A stretch of DNA of 50,346 bases. It comes from Arcobacter sp. Lineage in GTDB: Bacteria > Campylobacterota > Campylobacteria > Campylobacterales > Arcobacteraceae. Position numbers and translations under genes: made by a program. The notes beneath the pieces are model-generated. The model had not been told where the DNA came from, searched no databases, and was given only the letters and a program-made list of their open reading frames with translations. This document shows positions 41,902 through 49,020 of this stretch, in pieces (position 1 is the first letter of the stretch; every line of letters starts with the position of its first letter). The stretch covers positions 1 through 50,346 of the forward strand of contig NYWO01000116.1 of NCBI GenBank assembly GCA_002685075.1, written 5' to 3'.

Positions 41902-43497
41902 TTAAAGACCAATTCTTGTTTGAATTTCTTCTATTTCTAAATGTGATAAAACTCTTGTATCAAAACTTTCAAAAGTTTCATTCTCTTCTTTTTCATTTTT
42001 ATAAATAGAGATAAGTTCCCCTACTAATTCTTGTGCTTTTGGTATTGGTACAGCTTTTGTTAATTGTCTAGCTTCTAAAATAGAAGAGGCTGCTTTTCCA
42101 CCAATAAAAACTTTAACACCATAACATGAATTTCCTTCTTCATCTTTAGCTTTTGCACCCTCAAATCCAATATCAGCAACACCATGAATACCACATCCTT
42201 TAGGACATGCAGACCAGTACATTCTAACTTTTCCATCTTGAATTGGTACGTTTGTATTTAAATAATGAGCCATTTCAATTGCATCTGGTTTCCCAAGAAT
42301 TACTCCAAATGAACACTCATTTTTTCCAGCACATGCAATTTGGTTATTGAAGTAAATATTATGATATGAGTCATATTTTGTATAAAGAGGTGATTGTTTT
42401 ATATCTTCAATATTCTCTTTATCTGTAATTATATAAAAACTTTGCTCATACGTTAATCTAATAACTCCATCATATTTTTGCGCTAATAATGCAGCTTCTT
42501 TTAAGTCACTTCCACAAAATATTCCTGATGGAATACTAAAGTGAATAGCACTTTTATTATTCTTTAACTCAATTGTTGAAGAATCATCAAGTATAAATTC
42601 ATCTTTTACTAGTAGCTCACCTGCATTGCTTAAAGGAAGTTTTGAATACTCTTTAATTGCCTTTGCAAACTCTTCTAAACTTACTGCATCTAAAAGGAAA
42701 GTTAATCTATTTTTATTTCTATTATCTCTAAATCCATACTCTTTATATAAAGAAATTACAGATGAGAATACTTCTTTTACTTGATTTGGTTTAACAAAAA
42801 GATTTAAATCTCTAGCTTGAATTCCAACTTTACCACCTAGGTATAAGTTAAATCCAAACTCTCCATCTTTTTTTGCTAATGCAAAAGCACAGTCATTACC
42901 AAAAATATTACATGTATTTATACTATCACCTAATATTGCAATATTAAATTTTCTAGGAAGATTTCCCATCCAAGCCTCTTGTTTGTAAAATACTGATTGG
43001 ATTTCTTGAAGTAATGGCATAGTTTCTATTGGAGATGTTTTAGAATATGAGTCAAAAGGAGATGTTACTACACCTCTAAAGTTATCACCTGCACACTGAA
43101 TAGCAGTTATTCCTACCGAGTCTAACTCTTTAAGTAATTCAGGAAGTTCATTGAACTTTAAATATCTAAATTCAACTTGTCCTCTTGTTGTAATATCTAT
43201 ATAATCATTTCCATATTTTTTTGAACATTCTGAAAGTTTTAAAGCTTGTTCAACTGATAATTGTCCACCTGGAATTCTAATTCTAATTACAAAAGTATCA
43301 CTTGTTCCTTTGTCATATAATCCCAGACATTTTAAGAAGTGTTTTGTGTGAGAGTCTGTTACAGTTTCTTCATACTCTCCTTTACAAAATTCTTCAAAAG
43401 ATTTAATAAAATCCATAGGATTTTGTTCTGATTTCATCTTTTCAATTTTGTTGATTTTCTTATTTCTTAAATTATGTGCTTCTTCTAAAACTTTCAT
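41902..43497 (-). CDS. nirA: Siroheme nitrite (sulfite) reductase, NirA-type
   Basis: 531 residues with two ferredoxin-like reductase repeats (FVIRIRIPGGQLSVEQAL, ITTRGQVEFRYL, AIQCAGDNFRGVVTSPFD) and the siroheme/[4Fe-4S] ligands CAGKNEC and CPKGC (CPKGCGIHGVADIGF). It reduces nitrite to ammonium, or possibly sulfite to sulfide. The neighbouring nasA genes make nitrite the likely substrate. GGAGA precedes the ATG with good spacing. It is a second nitrite reductase besides NirBD, probably using ferredoxin because it has no flavin domain. Two copies of the nitrate-locus motif (43537-43557 and 43597-43619) lie in its promoter region. Confidence 0.88.
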   Translation of the reverse strand: MKVLEEAHNLRNKKINKIEKMKSEQNPMDFIKSFEEFCKGEYEETVTDSHTKHFLKCLGLYDKGTSDTFVIRIRIPGGQLSVEQALKLSECSKKYGNDYIDITTRGQVEFRYLKFNELPELLKELDSVGITAIQCAGDNFRGVVTSPFDSYSKTSPIETMPLLQEIQSVFYKQEAWMGNLPRKFNIAILGDSINTCNIFGNDCAFALAKKDGEFGFNLYLGGKVGIQARDLNLFVKPNQVKEVFSSVISLYKEYGFRDNRNKNRLTFLLDAVSLEEFAKAIKEYSKLPLSNAGELLVKDEFILDDSSTIELKNNKSAIHFSIPSGIFCGSDLKEAALLAQKYDGVIRLTYEQSFYIITDKENIEDIKQSPLYTKYDSYHNIYFNNQIACAGKNECSFGVILGKPDAIEMAHYLNTNVPIQDGKVRMYWSACPKGCGIHGVADIGFEGAKAKDEEGNSCYGVKVFIGGKAASSILEARQLTKAVPIPKAQELVGELISIYKNEKEENETFESFDTRVLSHLEIEEIQTRIGL

Positions 43498-43536
43498 AGT
43501 CTATCTCCAAATATATTATATTTGTAAGTTTAGCTA

Positions 43537-43557
43537 TAAATTTATGTAAATTTAAAG
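43537..43557 (+). promoter_or_regulatory. Nitrate-locus motif, copy 2 (nirA upstream)
   Basis: AAATTTATGTAAATTTAAAG, a near-dyad 40 bp upstream of the nirA start. The left half is one base shorter than in copy 1. See the finding on the shared motif. Confidence 0.4.
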
Positions 43558-43596
43558 TTAAACTATATAAAAAATAGACATATTGATATTTTATAG

Positions 43597-43619
43597 TTTA
43601 AATTTTATGTAAAATTAAG
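43597..43619 (+). promoter_or_regulatory. Nitrate-locus motif, copy 3 (nirA upstream)
   Basis: Contains AAATTTTATGTAAAATTAAG, about 100 bp upstream of nirA and directly after the stop of the second nasA. The right half ATGTAAAATTAAG is the consensus form. Confidence 0.42.
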
Positions 43620-43621
43620 TT

Positions 43622-45613
43622 TTATAGAATTTTTTCAATTTTTACTGCTGAATGATTATAATCAGGCTGAAGTGATTCTTTATCTAATAAATCATTTGTT
43701 AAGTAGTTTATTTCTCTATGACTTACGGGAATAAAAATTGTATCTTCTTTAATTTTATCTGTTATTATAGCTTTTGATTCTATCTCTCCTCTAAGAGAAG
43801 AAATTTTAATAAAATCACCATCTTTAAGATTTAATGCTTTTGCATTTTTAGGATGAATTTCACAAAAGTTTAATTCTTTGAATTTTAAAAGAGTTCTTGG
43901 AAGATTTGTTTTTGTTCCACTATGCCATTGATCTCTTGTTCGACCTGTTAAAAGTATGAAAGGATATTTTAAATTTGTTTTTTCACTAAGAAGTTTATTT
44001 TGAACAAAGTGAAGATTAGCTTTTTTATTTTCTGTAAAAAACTCTTTTTCTTTTCTGATTTTTTCTCCCCAAATAAAAGGTTCTTCTCTTAGTTTTTTAT
44101 ATGAAGTTTCACTCATATTTAAATGAGGGTTTAACTTTGTCATTTCTTGAAACTCCTCAAAAATATCTTGACTACATGAATAATTAAACTCTTTTGAAAA
44201 GCCTAACTCTTGTGCTAGAAGTTGAAAAATCTCCCAATCTGCCTTACAATCAATTGAAGACCTTGTTAACTTTTCTTGTTTTGTAACTGTTCTATCTAAG
44301 TTTGTTTGCGTTCCTTCTTTTTCACCCCAAGGAGCAGCAGGAAGTTTTATATGAGCAAAGTTTGAAGTCTCTGAGTTTTCATAAGCATTCAACTCAACTA
44401 CCATTGGAATTTTTTGAATTAACTTCTCAACTTTATTTCTATTTGGTAAATGGTAAACTGGGTCAGTATGACAAATAATTAAGATATCTAAATTTGCACT
44501 TAGCATTTGTGTTGCAGTAAGACCTGGCTTTTTATCAATTTTTTTTGTATTCCAAAATTTGGAAACTTTTTTGATAGACTCTGCATCAAAACCTAAATGA
44601 ACTGCAAGCATAGTTGAAAGTCCACCAACTTCTCTTCCACCCATTGCATTTGGTTGTCCTGTTAGAGAAAAAGGTCCATTTCCATCTTTAAATATTTTCC
44701 CAGTTAAAAGATGTGTATTTATTAATGCAAGATTTTTATCAACTCCTTGTGAAGATTGATTTAAACCCATTGTCCATGCTGATATAATATTTTCATTATT
44801 TTTATATAAAAGCCAGAACTCTTCAAATTGCTCTTTTGTTAAACCTGTTCTTTTTAGCATTTTTGTTACAGGAATTCTTTTAAACTTATTAGTTAATAGT
44901 TCATAATTATTAACATGTGTTTTTACAAACTCTTCATCAACAAGTCCTTCATCAATTATTCTTTTTGAAAGTAAGTTAAAAAAATCTATATCGCTATTAG
45001 GTTTTAAAGGAAGATGTAAATCTGCAATTTTTGCAGTATCTGTAAATCTAGGATCAATAACTACAATTTTTAAACCAGCTTTTTTTGCTTTTTTTATTCT
45101 ATTGTGAAATACAACATGGGCTTCAGCAGTATTTGCACCAGCTAAAATAAGTAAGTCTGCTTTATGCACATCTTCCATTCTAACAGGAACATAATCAATA
45201 CCAAAAGCTTTTTTATGTGCACTTACAGCACTTGACATACAAGTTCTACTGTTTGTATCAACATTATTTGTGCCAATAAAACCTTTACCTAATTTATTTG
45301 CAATATAGTAATCTTCCGTTAGAAGTTGTCCTGATAGATAAAAACCAATCTTTTCTTTTGAAGTTTTTTTAATTTTTTCTGCAACTGCAGATATTGCATT
45401 TTCCCAAGAAGTTACTTTATATTGATCACTTATATCTTCTCTAATATGAGGTCTTAATAATCTTGTTGGTGTTTGAATACTTATTAATTCAGAAATACCT
45501 TTTGAGCAAAGTTTTCCTTCATTTGTTGGATAAACTACATCTCCAATTAGTTTATTTTCTTCAAATTCTAGACCACATCCAACACCACAATACCCACACA
45601 CTGACTTTATCAT
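43622..45613 (-). CDS. Second NasA-like molybdopterin nitrate reductase
   Basis: 663 residues; a shorter paralogue of the nasA product that begins directly at the iron-sulfur site (MIKSVCGYCGVGCGLEF, CSKG). Shared molybdopterin motifs include NSRTCMSSAVSAHKKAFGID, VIDPRFTDTAKIADLHLPLK, WTMGLNQSSQGVDKN, GQPNAMGGREVGG, WGEKEGTQTNLDRTV and LLTGRTRDQWHSGTKT. No Tat signal and no extra C-terminal cluster. It is closest by eye to assimilatory nitrate reductases; a formate-dehydrogenase-like function is less likely given the context. It may be fed by a different donor from the DmsBC-linked NasA. A copy of the shared motif lies 52 bp upstream. Confidence 0.85.
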   Translation of the reverse strand: MIKSVCGYCGVGCGLEFEENKLIGDVVYPTNEGKLCSKGISELISIQTPTRLLRPHIREDISDQYKVTSWENAISAVAEKIKKTSKEKIGFYLSGQLLTEDYYIANKLGKGFIGTNNVDTNSRTCMSSAVSAHKKAFGIDYVPVRMEDVHKADLLILAGANTAEAHVVFHNRIKKAKKAGLKIVVIDPRFTDTAKIADLHLPLKPNSDIDFFNLLSKRIIDEGLVDEEFVKTHVNNYELLTNKFKRIPVTKMLKRTGLTKEQFEEFWLLYKNNENIISAWTMGLNQSSQGVDKNLALINTHLLTGKIFKDGNGPFSLTGQPNAMGGREVGGLSTMLAVHLGFDAESIKKVSKFWNTKKIDKKPGLTATQMLSANLDILIICHTDPVYHLPNRNKVEKLIQKIPMVVELNAYENSETSNFAHIKLPAAPWGEKEGTQTNLDRTVTKQEKLTRSSIDCKADWEIFQLLAQELGFSKEFNYSCSQDIFEEFQEMTKLNPHLNMSETSYKKLREEPFIWGEKIRKEKEFFTENKKANLHFVQNKLLSEKTNLKYPFILLTGRTRDQWHSGTKTNLPRTLLKFKELNFCEIHPKNAKALNLKDGDFIKISSLRGEIESKAIITDKIKEDTIFIPVSHREINYLTNDLLDKESLQPDYNHSAVKIEKIL

Positions 45614-45664
45614 TTTTTAACCTTAACTTATTACTATGTTTAATTTATATTCATAAGTATACTG

Positions 45665-45684
45665 TAAATTAATGTAAAGTTAAG
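45665..45684 (+). promoter_or_regulatory. Nitrate-locus motif, copy 4 (second nasA upstream)
   Basis: TAAATTAATGTAAAGTTAAG, about 50 bp upstream of the second nasA-like gene, with a partial repeat (AAATTAATGTATAG) immediately after it. Confidence 0.42.
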
Positions 45685-45710
45685 AAATTAATGTATAGAT
45701 TTTATACTTA

Positions 45711-47336
45711 TTACAGTAATTTCATTAGCAAAATAAAATTAAAAATCAAAAGAAAATAAAAACCAAATTTATAAACTTTTAAAGGGTTCCTTTCTAATAA
45801 GGGTGTGTTTTTATTAAAAAATGCTGGTACTTTATTTGGATTGTCTAGTTCATACTTCATTAATGAATAGTTTGAATATCGAAGTTCATCATCAGCACAA
45901 GTTGATCTTAAAATAATATTTTCTAACCATTCAGGGATATTTTTATTATATTTTTGAGGCAATTTTATATTTTTAAAACTAGGGTTTTGAAAAGGCTCAA
46001 TTTCTCCATAAGGAAACTCTTTTGTAAGTGCTTCATATAAGGTAACTCCAATTGAATAAATTTCAGTCTTTTCATTTATTGCTGCTTCCTTAAATCTTTC
46101 AGGTGCTAAATATGAAGCTGTTCCTGCTTTGTTGACAAGAGAGAATATTTCTGTAATAGAACCAAAATCAATAACTTTAAAGATCCTTTTATCATCTCTT
46201 TGCATTACTATAATATTTTCAGGTTTTATATCTCCATGAACTAAGTTATATTTTAATAGATACTGAGTCATTGATAAAAGAGTTTTTGTAAGTGTAATCG
46301 CATCATCAATAGATAAAGTTCTTTTTTTAAGATACTGTTTTAAAGTGATTCCATCTAGTTTTTTCATTATATAATATCGAGCAGTTCTATTTTTAGGAAC
46401 CTCACAGTTAGGGAAAAAACCAGCTTTTAATCTTTTCGCATTCCAGACTTCTTTTATATATAAATCTAAAATATCCTCATTTTCCAAAGCTTCATAGGGT
46501 GCGAATTTTATCACATACTCTTCTTCATCTTTTTTACAAACCCATGTTCTATCATTTTGTATTAAAGATAAGGTAAGTTTATATCCATCAACAATATCAC
46601 CTTTTTTAAGTTTTTTAGGAATACTTAAATCTAGATTTTTCATTTTTTCTATTTCATCTGTATCATTAACTTCCAAAACAACAGCACTTGTATCATCAGG
46701 AAGATTATCTTCCATTAAAGAACTTGCTTTTTTTACAAGGCTATATGCTCCATTCTCTAGATGTTTTATAATCAAATTTTCACTCATAACAGAATAAAGA
46801 CCATCACTACAAAGTAAAATTCTGTCATCTTTTTGAATATTATTTTCAAAGTAGAATATTTCTATATCTTTATCAATACCAACAGCATCAGTTAATACAC
46901 TATCCATTCCTTCTTCATTGTGATCGTGTGAAAGTTGAGATAAATCTTTATTTCTATATAAATAAATTCTACTATCCCCAACATTTGCTCCATAAAGTCT
47001 ATTTCCTTTTATAACTGCGACTGTTACCGTAGTTACAAGTTCAGGTCGCTCATAATCTTGTATTGATTGAGCATATAAAATTGAATTAATTGAACTAATA
47101 AAAGTTTTTAAAGCTTTTTCAATACTCCAAGTTTTTGGAATATTTTTAAAATTTGTAACAATATGTTGTGCAACTTTTTTTGCTGCTTGTGCACCTTCTT
47201 CAGCTGAGCCTACTCCATCACAAAGAACAGCAATAGTAAGGTCATTTAATTGTTTAATTTCATAGTAATCATCACCAATAATTTCTTCTCTTTTTGCAAG
47301 TGAAAATCCAGAAGTTTTAATATTGTTTTTACTCAA
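45711..47336 (-). CDS. Membrane-anchored PP2C phosphatase - Ser/Thr kinase fusion (copy 2)
   Basis: 541 residues with the same plan as the protein at 31039-32766. PP2C domain: AVLCDGVGSAEEG, LCSDGLYSVM, LPDDTSAVVLEV. Kinase domain: YVIKFAPYEAL, catalytic loop LVHGDIKPENIIV, KVIDFGSITE, GTASYLAPERFKEAAINE. A C-terminal TM helix (about 520-540) follows NPLKVYKF. The catalytic loop has HGD in place of HRD, as in several bacterial kinases. It lies between narK and the second nasA, mirroring copy 1, which lies between nirC and nirB. A phosphorylation switch on nitrate uptake or reduction is a reasonable idea, but the substrate is unknown. Confidence 0.88.
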   Translation of the reverse strand: MSKNNIKTSGFSLAKREEIIGDDYYEIKQLNDLTIAVLCDGVGSAEEGAQAAKKVAQHIVTNFKNIPKTWSIEKALKTFISSINSILYAQSIQDYERPELVTTVTVAVIKGNRLYGANVGDSRIYLYRNKDLSQLSHDHNEEGMDSVLTDAVGIDKDIEIFYFENNIQKDDRILLCSDGLYSVMSENLIIKHLENGAYSLVKKASSLMEDNLPDDTSAVVLEVNDTDEIEKMKNLDLSIPKKLKKGDIVDGYKLTLSLIQNDRTWVCKKDEEEYVIKFAPYEALENEDILDLYIKEVWNAKRLKAGFFPNCEVPKNRTARYYIMKKLDGITLKQYLKKRTLSIDDAITLTKTLLSMTQYLLKYNLVHGDIKPENIIVMQRDDKRIFKVIDFGSITEIFSLVNKAGTASYLAPERFKEAAINEKTEIYSIGVTLYEALTKEFPYGEIEPFQNPSFKNIKLPQKYNKNIPEWLENIILRSTCADDELRYSNYSLMKYELDNPNKVPAFFNKNTPLLERNPLKVYKFGFYFLLIFNFILLMKLL

Positions 47337-47404
47337 ATCTTTGCCTTTTTTATATATTTAATATATATCTAAATTAAAATTCTTTTTAAGAGTCTTAATT
47401 TAAA

Positions 47405-47432
47405 TATAAAAAGAGCCCAAGCTCTTTTTATA
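47405..47432 (-). terminator. Terminator at the 3' end of narK
   Basis: TATAAAAAGAGC and GCTCTTTTTATA pair perfectly (12 bp) around CCAA. The arm overlaps the narK stop, and T-rich sequence follows on the reverse strand, so narK is probably separated from the PP2C-kinase gene. Confidence 0.75.
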
Positions 47433-48708
47433 TTCTACCACCAGCACTAACTCCCCAAGTAGTTCTCCATCTTGTTTTAACAAGTGAAATACCTGAAATT
47501 GCAATAAATACAACAAGAGCAAAGATTAAGAATCCAGCTGTATATCCATCAAATACACCTTTTGACCAACCTAATGTTTGTATTAAAGCAGTACCACCAA
47601 GTCCTCCTGCACATCCTACAATTCCTGTCATAATACCAATATCTTTACCAAATCTTTGAGGAACTAATTGGAACACAGCTCCATTTGCCATACCAAGATT
47701 TGCCATAATTAAGAATAATACTAAAATTGCAACTGCAAATGGTAGAGCAATAGTTGCATTAATTATTGCCAATAGGGCTACTGTTCCATAAAAATAGTAT
47801 AAAGATCTAATTCCACCAATTTTATCAGCAATTGCTCCACCAACTGGTCTTAAAACAGCACCTGCAAAAATACATAAAGCCCCAAAATATCCTGCAATTA
47901 CTTTTACATTTCCTTCATCTAATACATCAAGTCCAAAGGCTGACATATCAACTTGATAGGTATTCATTAGATAAACTTTCATATATCCGGCAAATCCTAC
48001 AAAACCACCAAATGAAACAGCATAAAATAGACAAAACCACCATGTATCTTTATCTTTTAAAAGTTTACCATAGTCTTTTAATTTCTTTGGATTCTTTTTA
48101 TATACATCTTCTGGTGCATCTTGTGCAAGGAAGAAATAGGCAATTAAAACGATAATAGCCATAAATGCTCCAACTCCAAATACAGATTCCCATCCCCAGA
48201 TTTCTGCAATCTTTGGAGCAAATAAGAAGTCAATTACCACACCAATATTACCAGCACCTGCAATTCCTAAAACAACACCTTGTAATTTTGGTGGATACCA
48301 TTGACCAGCTTGTGGAAGTGCAACTGCAAATGATGCACCAGCAAAACCAAGACCAAGTGCCACAATTAATAATTGATTATAAGAGATTTCATTTCCTAAT
48401 AAATATGCTGTTAATAGTGCAGCAATTACAATAGTTTGTGAAATAAGTGCTGTTATCTTAGCTCCTAATTTATCAACACCAAATCCTAATAGAACTCTTA
48501 ATATTGCACCTGAAAGAATTGGAAGTGAAAGTAAGGTAGCTTTTTCACTTGCTGTCATTATATGACCTGTTAAAGCTAATGCTTCACTAATCTCTGTACT
48601 TAATGGACCTAACATTGTCCAAACCATAAAACTCATATCAAAGTATAAAAAAGCCATAAACAATGTTGGTGCATGTCCTTGACCTTTTAAATCTCTTAAT
48701 CCTGCCAT
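47428..48708 (-). CDS. narK: Nitrate/nitrite transporter, MFS NNP family (NarK type)
   Basis: 426 residues with about 12 TM helices and NNP-family features: FDMSFMVWTMLGPLSTEISE, LSLPILSGAILRVLLGFGVD, the glycine-rich FAGASFAVALPQAGQWYPPK and VLGIAGAGNIGVVIDFLFAP in the first half, and GMANGAVFQLVPQRFGKDIG with GIVGCAGGLGGTALIQTLG (second nitrate signature) in the second. It imports nitrate, or exchanges it for nitrite, across the inner membrane. A good ribosome binding site (AAAGGA) precedes the ATG. It is divergent from nrtA. Confidence 0.92.
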   Translation of the reverse strand: MAGLRDLKGQGHAPTLFMAFLYFDMSFMVWTMLGPLSTEISEALALTGHIMTASEKATLLSLPILSGAILRVLLGFGVDKLGAKITALISQTIVIAALLTAYLLGNEISYNQLLIVALGLGFAGASFAVALPQAGQWYPPKLQGVVLGIAGAGNIGVVIDFLFAPKIAEIWGWESVFGVGAFMAIIVLIAYFFLAQDAPEDVYKKNPKKLKDYGKLLKDKDTWWFCLFYAVSFGGFVGFAGYMKVYLMNTYQVDMSAFGLDVLDEGNVKVIAGYFGALCIFAGAVLRPVGGAIADKIGGIRSLYYFYGTVALLAIINATIALPFAVAILVLFLIMANLGMANGAVFQLVPQRFGKDIGIMTGIVGCAGGLGGTALIQTLGWSKGVFDGYTAGFLIFALVVFIAISGISLVKTRWRTTWGVSAGGRI

Positions 48709-49020
48709 TTTATTCCTTTAATGTAATTATAAGTTTATTATATAGTTCATAGTTACAAATCATCTTTTATATATGTATAATTTATATCCAATTGAATAAT
48801 ATAAATACTATCTGTCTAAAAATTTATGAAATATTAAGTTAAAAACTTAAAATAGAAAATATAAAACTAGAAAAAATCTATTTTAAAGAAATGATAAATT
48901 AAATTTAATGTAATATTAAGATTAAATGTATAAAAAATATCCATTAAATTGTATCTTTTTTATTTTCACTGTGTTACTATTGAAGATGAAAAACATTGAC
49001 GTTAATCAAAAGGAGAAAAG
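48709..49020. promoter_or_regulatory. Divergent narK/nrtA control region with two motif copies
   Basis: 312 bp without a gene. It contains nitrate-locus motif copies 5 (48901-48920, AAATTTAATGTAATATTAAG) and 6 (48819-48838, right half ATGAAATATTAAG), about 100 bp upstream of nrtA and 110 bp upstream of narK respectively. The nrtA ribosome binding site is AAGGAGA (49010-49016). The rest is AT-rich with no stable hairpin noticed. Promoters for both genes must be here. Confidence 0.5.

Noticed and set aside
41902-43497. NirA-type protein as an assimilatory sulfite reductase
   Set aside because: Not excluded by sequence, but it is in one operon with nasA and the DmsBC fusion, and no sulfur-assimilation gene is near.
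43622-45613. Second molybdopterin enzyme as a formate dehydrogenase
   Set aside because: Motifs and neighbours (nirA, narK, nrtA) fit assimilatory nitrate reductase better. No selenocysteine TGA or formate dehydrogenase partner subunits were seen.
47832-48434. Open frames on the + strand opposite narK, rich in Leu/Gln/His
   Set aside because: They are antisense shadows of an AT-rich membrane-protein gene, with no ribosome binding site and low-complexity composition.
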